A stretch of 64,000 bases of DNA, taken from Desulfobulbaceae bacterium. Its GTDB lineage: Bacteria > Desulfobacterota > Desulfobulbia > Desulfobulbales > Desulfocapsaceae. Under the pieces are notes generated by a model. It worked only from the letters and a program-made list of their open reading frames with translations. It was not told the origin of the DNA and searched no databases. Below, one piece after another: positions 17,889 through 27,351 of this stretch. How positions within the stretch are numbered: the stretch's first letter is position 1; each line of letters opens with the position of its first letter. Location of the stretch: NCBI GenBank assembly GCA_024640625.1, contig JAHEER010000005.1, forward strand, positions 1 to 64,000. The letters run 5' to 3'. The position numbers were made by a program, and so were the translations under genes.

Positions 17889-18428
17889 ATGAAGCTATGG
17901 AAGCTTATCGCGGGTATCGTCTTAATGGGTCTATTATCGGCCAGCTGCTCATCTAATAAGGATTGGCGCACTGCGAGCCGTGAGTCATCCGGGACTGCAC
18001 CTGACCCATTAACCACCGAGGAAGCAGTAATACTTGTTTACGGCGCCGCTGCCTGGGGATGGCGCGGCTGGTTTGCCATCCATACCTGGGTTGCCACCAA
18101 GCGGACTGGTGAGCAATTTTATACTGTGTATGACGTCGTCGGCTGGCGGGGCCGTCATAATCAACCGGTTATGAGAATCGCCCGGGATATTCCGGATCGA
18201 TTTTGGTACGGAGCTAAACCTCGTATCTTAAAAAAATATATAGGAGAAGGTGGTGATGAACTGATAGATGCAATTAGCCAGGCAGCAGAGGATTACCCCT
18301 GGAAAACCTCCTATTCTGCCTTTCCCGGGCCCAACAGTAACACCTTTGTTGCCTGGATTGCCAAACACGTGCCAGAACTTGATTTGCATCTTCCCTTTTC
18401 TGCCATTGGCAGCGGTTATGTGAACTAA
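17889..18428 (+). CDS. DUF3750 lipoprotein
   Basis: A 179-residue protein with a clear lipoprotein signal (LIAGIVLMGLLSASC, Cys near residue 20). The mature region carries the DUF3750 pattern: VYGAAAWGWRGWFAIHTWVATK, then VYDVVGWRG, DRFWYGAKP and a terminal FPGPNSNTFVAWI. DUF3750 proteins are uncharacterised envelope proteins; the conserved His, Trp and PGPNSNTF suggest an enzyme-like pocket. It lies 57 bases after the UbiB-like gene on the same strand and may be its operon partner. ATG 17889 is chosen; a TTG four codons upstream is also possible. Confidence 0.82.
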   Translation: MKLWKLIAGIVLMGLLSASCSSNKDWRTASRESSGTAPDPLTTEEAVILVYGAAAWGWRGWFAIHTWVATKRTGEQFYTVYDVVGWRGRHNQPVMRIARDIPDRFWYGAKPRILKKYIGEGGDELIDAISQAAEDYPWKTSYSAFPGPNSNTFVAWIAKHVPELDLHLPFSAIGSGYVN

Positions 18429-18604
18429 AGAGTTCAGAAATTTATTACCGTCAGGCCGACCTCGAACTCGTGGCCAGGCAACCTTTGAGGCCATTGTACC
18501 AAACTATTTACGGCAAGTGAGGCGGTATCTTTGGTGCCGGAGTAGAATTTCCCATGGCGAGCGGGGCACACGCGGCACAATTTGATGCAGTCCGCCAGTG
18601 TTCC

Positions 18605-18820
18605 CTAGATGTGAAGGGCACCTTTAATGGCCGTCCATAAAATGGTGAAAAGAGCTATCCACGCAAAGAGCCATACCCAAAACAAAAAATCCCTTTTGTC
18701 CTTTAACTCCGGATAAAAATTCTCAGAAAAGGTCTGGGTAAGCGTTGCCATGATCAGGGAGCCGATGAATATGGCGAAAATCGCGATCGTACTCCCCAGT
18801 CCAGTAACCAAATTTTCCAT
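18605..18820 (-). CDS. Small two-helix membrane protein
   Basis: A 71-residue protein with two hydrophobic segments (residues about 10-28 and 47-66) separated by a charged loop NFYPELKDKRDF. The regular helix-loop-helix layout with aromatic belts suggests a genuine membrane protein. The ribosome-binding site is weak, so the call is moderate. No family recognised. It lies 149 bases after the end of the SpoIIE phosphatase gene on the same strand. Confidence 0.5.
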   Translation of the reverse strand: MENLVTGLGSTIAIFAIFIGSLIMATLTQTFSENFYPELKDKRDFLFWVWLFAWIALFTILWTAIKGALHI

Positions 18821-18969
18821 TCAAATCGGCTTGCTGTTAACTGTTAATAGGATATTGTTGCAGATGTACCAATCGACAGCGTCGATACACCAGTATAGCG
18901 AAAAGCGAGAACACCGTCAAAACAGGCGAACTAAGAGATAAGTAGAAGCAACGCCGACGCTCGACTGTG

Positions 18970-20598
18970 CTATTCTTCTGATTGTTTCCTGCAGATGGCC
19001 ATCAATGTTATGTCATCATGTTGTTCGGCTTCGCCAATATGGCTCTCAACGGCTTCAACGATTCTGTTTGTGAGGGCAGCTGCTGAATTTACCGGTTTTT
19101 CAAGAAGTGAGAACAGTTTTTCAGCGCTATAAAATTCGCCCTCTGAGTTTATCGCATCCGGAACACCATCGGTGTAGCCCAGCAGCAGGGTGCCCGGTTC
19201 GAGTACTAAGTGCTCGAATCCGAAACGGGCGTGAGCGTCAATGCCGATGGCCGGCCCCGTCGGTTTGAGCAGCGTCTTGACTACACCGGAAGAATTGAGA
19301 ACAACAAGAGGTTCATGACCGGCGTTGATATAGCTGAGTGATCCTGTGTCCGGGTCAAGAAAACCAAAGAAGAGGGTCGCAAACATAACCAGTTCGCCGT
19401 GATTCACCGCGACATATTCGTTGGTCAGTTGAACAGCTTTTAAGGCACTTGAAGGGATCTGGTTGGTCGATGAGTTTTCCGAAATGGGGGTGACCCGGCC
19501 ACCTGCCGCCGGGACGGCTTGATTGTGTTCATTCTCCGAATCTGCATATTCTGAGAACACTCTTATCAAGCTGCGGAAAAGAGCCATAAAAAGCGCTGCG
19601 CCCACGCCTTTATCGCAGACATCGGCAACCACGAAAGCCAGACGACCGCTGGGCAGCTCGAATACGTCATAGAAGTCACCTGATAATTGCCGCGCTTCTT
19701 TGAAATAGGTTGAGATTTCCCAACCTGGAATCAACGGAGACCTGTCCGGAAAAAAGTTTCTCTGGATCTGCCGACCCTTTTCCAGTTCGGCGTTTAAAAT
19801 GGCAGAGAAGGCCTCTATCTGCTGATAGCTTAAGTGTCGTTCTTTTTCCGCTTCTTTGCGATGTCTAATTGCCTCGCTGATTTGCCCAAACATCTGATTG
19901 AAGGCTGTAATGACGTCACCCAACTCGTCACGGCGCTTTACCGTGGTCGAGTAGAAGGGCGGTGGCTGACGGTCATTGCTGATGGCATCTCCAGCTTTAA
20001 TCAAATCACTTCTGAGTCTCAGAATGGGGGAAACAACAATCGGTTTCAGCGCTATCCAGGCTCCGGCTGTGACAAAGATGGAAATGATAAAAACCAGCCC
20101 TGCGATGCGCCAGAAAAACGCATATAATTCATTGGTGACGTCAGATGAGTCCAGCCGGGCAATAAAGATGAATTTGTCCTTCTGATTCTCGGCCATGACA
20201 GCAAAATCGTAGCGGGATGAACTGCGATCAAACCGGTGGGCATTCTTGTCTTTTTCAACTTCAGCAAAGGTTAACCAGGGTTTCTCTCCAAAAGCTCCGA
20301 TAACGCTGCCATCATGCTTGTAGAGTATTCCCCCATGGATTTTAAGATATGATTGCACAAGCTTGATCTTGTCAACGAGTTCCTCAACTGTTGTTGACGA
20401 GTCCGTAAGTCGCAAAATCAAAGATAATTCCACTGCGGTGATTTCTTCCATGTGAGACAAGAGTTCATTCTCTCGTTTCTTTAAAGAAGGGATCAGGATA
20501 ATGGCCTCAATTACAATTACGCTGAAGAAAACCCACAGCACAATGCGCAGCGATAAAGACGATCGAAGAAATTTGAGTAGCTTGTTTTCTTTTTGCAT
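18970..20598 (-). CDS. Membrane sensor SpoIIE/PP2C-type serine phosphatase
   Basis: A 542-residue protein: transmembrane helix at about 17-36, a periplasmic sensor region to about 165, a second helix at about 165-187, a HAMP-like linker (SPILRLRSDLIKAGDAI and RRDELGDVITAFNQM) and a C-terminal PP2C domain from about 285. Metal-binding Asp motifs are visible in SGDFYDVFELPSG and VVADVCDKGVGAALFM, later GHEPLVVLN and LLLGYTDGVPDA. Such proteins dephosphorylate anti-sigma-factor antagonists or related switches in response to an outside signal. It is divergent from a second protein of the same design at 21171, so the two likely belong to one partner-switching circuit, although no STAS or kinase partner gene lies nearby. 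Confidence 0.88.
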   Translation of the reverse strand: MQKENKLLKFLRSSLSLRIVLWVFFSVIVIEAIILIPSLKKRENELLSHMEEITAVELSLILRLTDSSTTVEELVDKIKLVQSYLKIHGGILYKHDGSVIGAFGEKPWLTFAEVEKDKNAHRFDRSSSRYDFAVMAENQKDKFIFIARLDSSDVTNELYAFFWRIAGLVFIISIFVTAGAWIALKPIVVSPILRLRSDLIKAGDAISNDRQPPPFYSTTVKRRDELGDVITAFNQMFGQISEAIRHRKEAEKERHLSYQQIEAFSAILNAELEKGRQIQRNFFPDRSPLIPGWEISTYFKEARQLSGDFYDVFELPSGRLAFVVADVCDKGVGAALFMALFRSLIRVFSEYADSENEHNQAVPAAGGRVTPISENSSTNQIPSSALKAVQLTNEYVAVNHGELVMFATLFFGFLDPDTGSLSYINAGHEPLVVLNSSGVVKTLLKPTGPAIGIDAHARFGFEHLVLEPGTLLLGYTDGVPDAINSEGEFYSAEKLFSLLEKPVNSAAALTNRIVEAVESHIGEAEQHDDITLMAICRKQSEE

Positions 20599-21170
20599 TG
20601 ATAATCCTTAGCTTCTGATCTGTTCTGTCATATTAAATATAAGTGAATTCAACCAGGTAGCTCTAATAAAGAAAGGCTGTCAATCTCTTGTAAATCACTC
20701 GAAGTGTGCAGCTGTTCACCATTTCTGGGTAATAATAAGCACTCTCGCCGTCTCTGGAGACCTCGCCAGGAGCATGCGCCCCTTCCTACTCCATAACAAG
20801 AAGATATGCTGGCCTGCTCTGTGATCCCGTCGTCAGTACAGAAGTTGTCGGAGTGTAAGGTCTGCTCCCCGCTTATCCCCTGTTGCCAGAGCGGTCATGC
20901 TGCCCCTTTTAGAACTGCTTGCCGCATTCCTTTTAATCAAAAGTAAGTAACTCTGGTCTTTGGATATCTGCGTGGCAATTATTTCTCTTCGATCCGAGAC
21001 TCAGGGTCGTCACTCGAATTATAGATCACCCGGTGGAGAGAAGGTGAATCGATGCTTACTATATGACAGTAATTTTTCATTAGGAGGAACAAGTCAGTTG
21101 CGATAAGATCTCCAGATTGTCCTTCCGAAAAACTAACCATCAATAAGAGTTAAAAGGGTTGTTCAATTTT
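20599..21170. other. Divergent promoter region between two SpoIIE phosphatases
   Basis: About 570 bases between two divergent phosphatase genes. A GGAGGAAC site at about 21083 leads only to TTG CGA TAA, so no gene starts there. No RNA or repeat recognised; promoters not identifiable by eye. Confidence 0.4.
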
Positions 21171-22979
21171 ATGAGGATTCAACCGAAGTCCTTGCAGCAG
21201 AGGACGCTTCTCTACGCGATACTGCCCACATTCATATTGCTCATTACGCTATCGCTCATTGGTTTTCTGTTGGCCAGAAATGTTCTCATTGATCAGTGGG
21301 GAGAAACCATTATTTCGAAACTGGGAAGATCAGCCGACCTGATAGAAACCAAACTAATTGAACCGAAAAAACTGCTGATGCTGCTGCAAAATGACGACGA
21401 CTCGCTGGTAAATCGCCAATTGATCAATAAAATCGCTGACCAAATCGGGGAGTTTGATATTGTCGATGATGTCATCGTTGACTGGCCGGAACGCGCTACC
21501 TCAAAACGCCCAATGACAAAACCTTATGAGGTTTTGCCGGACCATGGAGAGCAAAGATTTCAATTACGCCGATTTGATATTAGTTCGCCTAGGTACGACG
21601 AGCGGGTCAAGAATCGCACCATATCATTGATTTCCGAGTTTAAAGGAATGGATGATGAAATTGTTGGTACCATTGAAGTGATAATATCTTTTGATGATCT
21701 TCTGGATCATATAGTAAATGCTTCCTGGTGGACAACCAACAAAGCATACCTGCTGGATGGTTCACATAACGTGCTGATTACCACTGGGGATAGAACCGAC
21801 CTTGAAGACAACTATCCCATGCGCAGGTATGGCACAGTTAATGATCTCGAGCAAGCCACTATTCGGGCGCTTGAAAGTAAAAACTCGGGTACCGTTTTAG
21901 GTCCCGGTATTCCCCCGGAGGAGATAAATGGCTTTTATCGTCTGGATCAAGTTCCCTGGACTCTGGTCGTCACCGCTCCCGGCAAAAAAGTTTTGAAACC
22001 AATAATTACTTTGCTTCGCTACTACATAATATCATTAGCTCTTTGTATAGGGCTGATTTTAATATTTATGCGGATGTCGATGAGTCGGGTCACCGAGGGC
22101 ATCAAGCAGATCTCTCATGCGTCAAACGATCTGGCAAGTGGTAATTTCGGCCCCCCCCTGGAAGCAATAACTCGCGATGAGATCGGTGAGCTGACGGAAA
22201 ATTTCAACAAAATGGCCGTGCAGCTCAAACAGCGCCTTGAGCTTAAGAAAAACATAGACCTGGCACGGGAAGTTCAGCAGAGCTTACTGCCCCAAAAAGG
22301 TCTCAAAGTTAATGGAATTGATATCAGCGGAGCGGCCATTTACTGTGATGAAACCGGTGGGGATTATTTTGATATCCTTGAAATCGGTCAGAGGAACGAC
22401 AAGATCGGTGTCGTGGTGGGTGATGTCGTTGGACATGGTGTTGGGGCCGCCCTGTTGATGACTACTGTTCGCGCCCTGGTGCGAAGCAGTTTTCAGCAAT
22501 CCGGAACCATTGAAGAGATGATGGACAACGTAAACAAGCTGCTGTATCAAGACACCGCCGCGTCAGGCAGTTTCGTCACTTTGTTCTATCTCGAAATTAA
22601 CCAGACGGCGAAGTCATTACGCTGGGTTCGGGCGGGTCACGATCCCGCCTTTGTGATCAACTGCCGAACAAATGCATATTCGGAGCTGAGAGGAGAGGGC
22701 GTTGCCTTAGGCGTAGATCTCGACTGGAAATTCACCTGCAATGAACTCCTGCTCTCCGAGGACCCTCAAGCTATTTTAATCTGCAGTGACGGCATCTTTG
22801 AAGCCACCAACGAAGCTGGAGAACCGTTTGGGAAACAGCGAGTCCACGAACTATTACAAGGTATTACTAAATTGGAGTCGGAAAATGCGGTTAATCGTAT
22901 TATTGGCAAAATCCAATCTTTCGTTAAGGCCGCACCCATAAATGATGATATCACCATAGTGGTTCTAAGAATCAGCTAA
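21171..22979 (+). CDS. Membrane sensor SpoIIE/PP2C-type serine phosphatase
   Basis: A 602-residue protein with transmembrane helices at about 17-37 and 280-305 enclosing a large periplasmic sensor (dCache-like by length, with PWTLVVTAPGKKVL before the second helix). A HAMP segment (RDEIGELTENFNKMAVQL) follows, then a short coil and a PP2C phosphatase domain from about 370. Catalytic Asp motifs are seen in GGDYFDILEIG, VVGDVVGHGVGAALLM and LICSDGIFEATNEAG, with a final NDDITIVVLR. ATG 21171 is chosen; TTG four codons upstream is the alternative. It pairs with the divergent phosphatase at 18970-20598. Confidence 0.88.
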   Translation: MRIQPKSLQQRTLLYAILPTFILLITLSLIGFLLARNVLIDQWGETIISKLGRSADLIETKLIEPKKLLMLLQNDDDSLVNRQLINKIADQIGEFDIVDDVIVDWPERATSKRPMTKPYEVLPDHGEQRFQLRRFDISSPRYDERVKNRTISLISEFKGMDDEIVGTIEVIISFDDLLDHIVNASWWTTNKAYLLDGSHNVLITTGDRTDLEDNYPMRRYGTVNDLEQATIRALESKNSGTVLGPGIPPEEINGFYRLDQVPWTLVVTAPGKKVLKPIITLLRYYIISLALCIGLILIFMRMSMSRVTEGIKQISHASNDLASGNFGPPLEAITRDEIGELTENFNKMAVQLKQRLELKKNIDLAREVQQSLLPQKGLKVNGIDISGAAIYCDETGGDYFDILEIGQRNDKIGVVVGDVVGHGVGAALLMTTVRALVRSSFQQSGTIEEMMDNVNKLLYQDTAASGSFVTLFYLEINQTAKSLRWVRAGHDPAFVINCRTNAYSELRGEGVALGVDLDWKFTCNELLLSEDPQAILICSDGIFEATNEAGEPFGKQRVHELLQGITKLESENAVNRIIGKIQSFVKAAPINDDITIVVLRIS

Positions 22980-23130
22980 TTCACCAACTGCTTGCCATCA
23001 AATTTCACCTCTCTTTTTCCAGGTGAACCGATCATTGCGCCGGTCTGGAGCGGACTGGGCAAAATGCTCAAAAGTACCTATTGTTATCTCTGACCAACTA
23101 CCACGAAATCAAGAATTCTGGAGATCTACA

Positions 23131-23688
23131 GTGAACCACCAGCAACAGTTGCGAGAAGCAAAGATCCTGTTCGCGTCCGGCCAGCCCGACAAGAGCGTCG
23201 AATCCTTCAACCGGGCGGAAGAGCAGGGCAGTGATATCGTCGATACCTGTTTGAGCCGTGGCGCCGCCCTCATGGCGCTGCGCAGGTTTGAGGATGCGGA
23301 GCGTGATTTCTCCAGAGTGCTGGAGGCGGACGGGGACAACGAGCGGGCCTACTACTTCAGAGGAGTCGCCAGGACCGCGCTGGGCCAATATCAAGCGGCC
23401 ATCCTCGATCTCACCCAATCGCTCAGCCGCAACAGCGACCGGGTCATCGCCCGCCTGATTCGCGGACTGGCATATTCAGAACTCGGCCAAAGCAATGATG
23501 CGGAACAAGACTTCGATTTCGCCGCCGCCTTCTCGGAATCAGAGATGGAGAGTTTCAAGAACGTGTTCGGCGTTATAGAATCGCCGTTCAAGAACACCAA
23601 GGCGATGCTGGCGGAGGAAAACGGTTCGTGGAAAAACGTGCTTTCCGATCGCTCGGCCCAGATGCTTCGCAACCTGCTCGACAACTGA
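23131..23688 (+). CDS. TPR-repeat protein
   Basis: A 185-residue soluble protein started at GTG 23131 because GGAG lies seven bases upstream; the frame is open further upstream without a good start. It contains about four tetratricopeptide-like repeats between residues 1 and 140, with typical Ala/Gly and Tyr/Asp positions (SRGAALMALRRFEDAERDFSR and YFRGVARTALGQYQAAILDL). TPRs bind partner proteins. The gene follows the SpoIIE phosphatase by 151 bases and may be expressed with it; a scaffold role is an inference. Confidence 0.75.
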   Translation: MNHQQQLREAKILFASGQPDKSVESFNRAEEQGSDIVDTCLSRGAALMALRRFEDAERDFSRVLEADGDNERAYYFRGVARTALGQYQAAILDLTQSLSRNSDRVIARLIRGLAYSELGQSNDAEQDFDFAAAFSESEMESFKNVFGVIESPFKNTKAMLAEENGSWKNVLSDRSAQMLRNLLDN

Positions 23689-23899
23689 TTACCTTTTGCC
23701 TACCGGTGGTGTTCCTTACGCTGATGCTTGTCTGTAGCGCCCTGCTCAACCCAGGAAGAGCCTGTCCCATAAGTCCTGGAAACCGAATGGTCATTGATTT
23801 CAGCCTGCCCGATGCTCGTCCATCGTGGCAGATTACATTCGCATCGCCGTTCCGAAAAAAAGAATGCGTTTCATCACATCTAGGTGAGAGGAATTAATT

Positions 23900-24463
23900 T
23901 TGACACCAACGTCTAAAGATAAAACGACACAATGGCAAATCGAGCCGGACCACGAAGTCCTGAAAACTCCGATCGGTACGATCAGAAAAGGTCCGCTGCA
24001 GTCCCGGACCTCATTGAAACGCAAGAATTTTTACTTGTTTGATTTTCCAGACTGGGTGAACATCATCGCCCGGACACCCGAGAAAGAGATCCTGCTGATC
24101 CGCCAATTCCGCTATGGCACCAAACGAATGGAACTGGAGATCCCCGGAGGTATGATCGACCCGGGCGAAGATCCGGTCGAGGCCGGGTGCCGTGAGCTGC
24201 TCGAGGAGACCGGGTTTGGTGGGAAGAATGCCAAGCTCATCGGGAGAGTCTGCCCGAACCCGGCGATACAGGGCAACTATTGTTATACGGTTCTGGTCGA
24301 AGATGCAGTACGAACGGCGGAACCACACCCGGACGATATGGAGGAGATCACCTGGTTCCGCGTTCTGGAGCAGGACATTGACCGCTATATCAGGGACGGG
24401 CGGATCGAACACGGACTGGTGCTCAACGCTTTCTCCCACTATGAGCGCTATAAAAACGAGTAG
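23900..24463 (+). CDS. Nudix hydrolase, ADP-ribose pyrophosphatase type
   Basis: A 187-residue Nudix enzyme. The Nudix box is intact near residues 93-115: GGMIDPGEDPVEAGC followed by RELLEETGF, with all Glu ligands. The upstream IIARTPEKEILLIRQFRYG and LEIPGG fit the ADP-sugar pyrophosphatase subgroup, which hydrolyses nucleotide sugars to AMP plus a sugar phosphate. Translation starts at TTG 23900, with GAGAGGAA upstream. The gene follows the TPR gene by 211 bases that contain no convincing gene of their own. Confidence 0.87.
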   Translation: MTPTSKDKTTQWQIEPDHEVLKTPIGTIRKGPLQSRTSLKRKNFYLFDFPDWVNIIARTPEKEILLIRQFRYGTKRMELEIPGGMIDPGEDPVEAGCRELLEETGFGGKNAKLIGRVCPNPAIQGNYCYTVLVEDAVRTAEPHPDDMEEITWFRVLEQDIDRYIRDGRIEHGLVLNAFSHYERYKNE

Positions 24464-24742
24464 GCAGCTCCGGGAAAGTCAGTTCCAAGATGATCAGAAA
24501 GTAGCACCGCCACTTCACCAGTAGAATAGTTGATATGGCTTTTGTACATCTATGAGTTCTGCCGAACGGATGATCTGAGCCGAGTCAGACTCTAGATAGT
24601 CGATTCTGAAAAACGATATGACATACAGAAATCAAGAAAATATTTTACATTAAAAATCAATTAGTTAGTAAATTTTAATACTGAGTTTCTCAAGCGTTAA
24701 TCGCCATTCTCCGGATACCAGATCAGTCGCTGCATCAGCTTT

Positions 24743-25810
24743 TCAACGAAGGCAAGCGATCAACTGATTCGCCCGATCAACGCTTTCGGCTACAAGGTGG
24801 ATATATACGCCTCTGGGAGGTAACTGGTTTTGTATGCACTCCAGGTCCTCTTCGTCTAGGTCACCCCAGATAATAATATTTTTTCTTGCTACTATCTTTT
24901 TACACAACCCCATCATCTCCTCGATGGATGGCCCACCGATATCTTTATTAATCTCAATTACTTTAAGCTGCTTCATCTCCAGTAATTCATCGACTATAAA
25001 AAAAGACGAAGGATGCAGGTGAATGGCCGTATAGTCGTAATCCCTGCAGATATATTCACCGCAGGGGCGCAGCATCTGCCGGAAAAGTGCAGGCGACAGC
25101 AAGGCGGATAAATCTTCCTGATACCAGATACATTTTCCTGGACACCAGACATTATAGAATCCCATTGACCGGCCGCCATGAAAATCATTGCAGAGATCCT
25201 CTTGTGCTTTTATCACTTGCATGAAGCATTCAGTGACATTGTGCAGAGCTCTGGCGGATTTTTCGGGATGCTGCATCAGTGCCAATACCATTTCCTGCTG
25301 CCCTAAAAGACTTCCCAACATGTCTGAAGGGCCTCTCATTATAGGCATGCCGACAGGAAACCTGTCAGCGGATAAGGCAACGAGGCGTGTGGTAAATTCA
25401 AGGTACTTTGCCAGCCACTCATTCTCCTGGGTTAATTCTACCGGTTCCAGATTCTCGATGGTTGCCCCAGTCGGTTTGGAAACGAAGCTGGCTTCCATAG
25501 CTGCTACTTCGCAGCCCAGCATTGCTTCCATCCAGGGAATTCCTGTGTAGGGGGTGCCGACCCAGAAACCATCCTGCTCAACCCGCAATGATTCATTGTA
25601 CATGCGCTCATAGTCGTCCATGAAAGATGCCACATCAAGCATGCCCGGAGTTATCAGTTTACCTGGCTCAAGCAGGTCCCGGGCACTGTTGTAGTGGCGG
25701 CTGAAGAAAAAATCCTCTGCAATTGTTACCGATATGAGCGGTCTTTTTGTATCCTCTCTTCTCCAGTAGCGAGTGTGTTTTTCAATCTTATCATCCAGGG
25801 AAAAGGTCAT
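24743..25810 (-). CDS. Uroporphyrinogen-decarboxylase-like (UroD superfamily) protein
   Basis: A 355-residue TIM-barrel protein of the UroD superfamily, most like the members annotated in sugar or methyl-compound degradation clusters. Characteristic parts include PVGMPIMRGPSDMLGSLLG, CGEYICRDYDYTAIHLHPSSF and the late IIIWGDLDEEDLE. It lacks the heme-precursor signature of true HemE, so it is unlikely to act in heme synthesis. GGAG before ATG 25810 supports the start. It lies 36 bases after the enolase-superfamily gene, and the two form a probable catabolic operon. Its reaction is unknown; methyl transfer is one possibility for this superfamily. Confidence 0.78.
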   Translation of the reverse strand: MTFSLDDKIEKHTRYWRREDTKRPLISVTIAEDFFFSRHYNSARDLLEPGKLITPGMLDVASFMDDYERMYNESLRVEQDGFWVGTPYTGIPWMEAMLGCEVAAMEASFVSKPTGATIENLEPVELTQENEWLAKYLEFTTRLVALSADRFPVGMPIMRGPSDMLGSLLGQQEMVLALMQHPEKSARALHNVTECFMQVIKAQEDLCNDFHGGRSMGFYNVWCPGKCIWYQEDLSALLSPALFRQMLRPCGEYICRDYDYTAIHLHPSSFFIVDELLEMKQLKVIEINKDIGGPSIEEMMGLCKKIVARKNIIIWGDLDEEDLECIQNQLPPRGVYIHLVAESVDRANQLIACLR

Positions 25811-25846
25811 TGTCTCTCCTCACGGTGCTCATGAATTCATTACCGG

Positions 25847-26980
25847 CTACTTCAGAAACGGCTCTCCGGAACTGTACTTTTCCACCACTTCCATGTCCAG
25901 TGTCAGCCCCAACCCTGGTCTGTCGGGAATGGGCAACATGCCGTCCTCATCGAGCACCCAGGATTCAGCAACAATCTCATCCACATAGGGAGATCCGGTG
26001 AGATACTCTACCAGGTCGGTGCCTGCAAACGCCGAGGCCAGCTGCAAATCAGCAGCGAGGCCAACGGCGGTATTCCAGCCGTGAGGGATGAAACGGATTC
26101 CATTTTCCTCGGCCATCCAACCAATACGTCGTTCTTCACTGATACCGCCGACCTTGGTAACGTCGGGCTGGACGATGTCGAACGCACCGGCTTGCAGCCA
26201 GGGCTGAAATGATTGACGGCGAGTAAAAACTTCTCCACCTGCAATAGGTACGGGAGCGTTCTGCCTCAGAAGGATGTAGTCCTGCAGTGCATCGGGCTGC
26301 AAGGGTTCTTCAAACCAGGCCACGTCATAATCGGCAAGCATGTGGGCGGTCCGTAAAGCCCATTTATAGCCGTTATTCCAGCCGGCGTCACTGCCGCCGG
26401 CATCAACCATCAACAACACATCTGATCCTATCGCGTCTCGGGCAGCCTTTACAATCTCCTCGTCCAGGGCCTGACTTTGACGCCCAAACGGGCCCCAGCC
26501 GATTTTAAATGCCCTGAAACCCTGCTCTTTCAATTGCTGAAGATACTCCGCCAGCGCGCTTGGCGCTCGCATCAGTACCGAGGCATACGGCCTGACCCGG
26601 TCACGGTAACGACCTCCCAGTAAACGGCCGACAGGTTGACCGGTGGCTTTGCCCAGCAGATCCCACAGGGCAATATCAATACCGCTGATAGTATGTGTTA
26701 TTGTTCCGCCTCTACCGAGCCAGAACATATTCTGATGCAGTTTTTCGGAAACACGCTCCGGTTCCAAGCCACTTTCTCCCAGATAGAGGGGTTCCAGCAC
26801 TGATAATGCACTCTTAACGAGATCATCATTGGTAAAAACACTGCCGAAACCGGTCAATCCCTCATCAGTGATGACGCCAATCAATGTATGTACGCAGTCA
26901 TCCCGTTCCAATTCGTCACTCCATCCTCCTTCCGGTGTTGCGCCACGAAGGCCAATGGCTCGAATTTCCTGAATCTTCAC
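25847..26980 (-). CDS. Mandelate racemase/muconate lactonizing enzyme-family protein
   Basis: A 377-residue enolase-superfamily enzyme. The N-terminal capping domain is followed by the (beta/alpha)8 barrel with acid/base and metal residues in order: KIGWG (a KxG rather than the KxK of mandelate racemase), MVDAGGSD, WFEEPLQPD, GGEVFT, QPDVTKVGG and the His of IPHGWNT. This pattern fits acid-sugar dehydratases or cycloisomerases. GTG 26980 is chosen because GGAGG lies five bases upstream; an in-frame ATG 21 bases earlier is the alternative. First gene of an operon with the UroD-like protein. Substrate unknown, likely a sugar acid. Confidence 0.85.
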   Translation of the reverse strand: MKIQEIRAIGLRGATPEGGWSDELERDDCVHTLIGVITDEGLTGFGSVFTNDDLVKSALSVLEPLYLGESGLEPERVSEKLHQNMFWLGRGGTITHTISGIDIALWDLLGKATGQPVGRLLGGRYRDRVRPYASVLMRAPSALAEYLQQLKEQGFRAFKIGWGPFGRQSQALDEEIVKAARDAIGSDVLLMVDAGGSDAGWNNGYKWALRTAHMLADYDVAWFEEPLQPDALQDYILLRQNAPVPIAGGEVFTRRQSFQPWLQAGAFDIVQPDVTKVGGISEERRIGWMAEENGIRFIPHGWNTAVGLAADLQLASAFAGTDLVEYLTGSPYVDEIVAESWVLDEDGMLPIPDRPGLGLTLDMEVVEKYSSGEPFLK

Positions 26981-27351
26981 ATTTTCCTCCCGCACAGCCA
27001 TACGACTCTGTCTTAAAGTGATTTCTGCTGCCAATCCGCTGTCTAAAGACACTTCCTAATTTCCCCCATAATCCACACTGGTCTCAGGCCTCAGGGCTAT
27101 CTGCTCACCTGATTACCAAGTGTACCAGAGCATAAAAAAAGTTCTCTGGAAATCTTCACAATTACCAGTTGTCTCTCAGCCAACATTATTACCTCAGCAT
27201 ATCTGCTTTCTCTCCATGGTTGCATCATCGCCGGATCAGGACTCCATCGAACCGCCCCTTCAGATCTTTTTTACTGAAAATTAGAAGAATTTCGGTCATT
27301 CTGGGATAATATAAGAGCCTGCCTAACAGAGATCTGTCGAGGAGATTGAGG
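26981..27351. other. Divergent intergenic region before the sigma-54 activator
   Basis: About 370 bases between the catabolic operon and the response-regulator gene. A weak inverted repeat CCAGAG/CTCTGG spans 27125-27149. GATAATAT at about 27305 could be a -10 element for the regulator. No gene seen. Confidence 0.35.

Noticed and set aside
23628-23897. Plus-strand frame overlapping the end of the TPR gene
   Set aside because: It overlaps a well-supported gene in another frame and shows no conserved motif.
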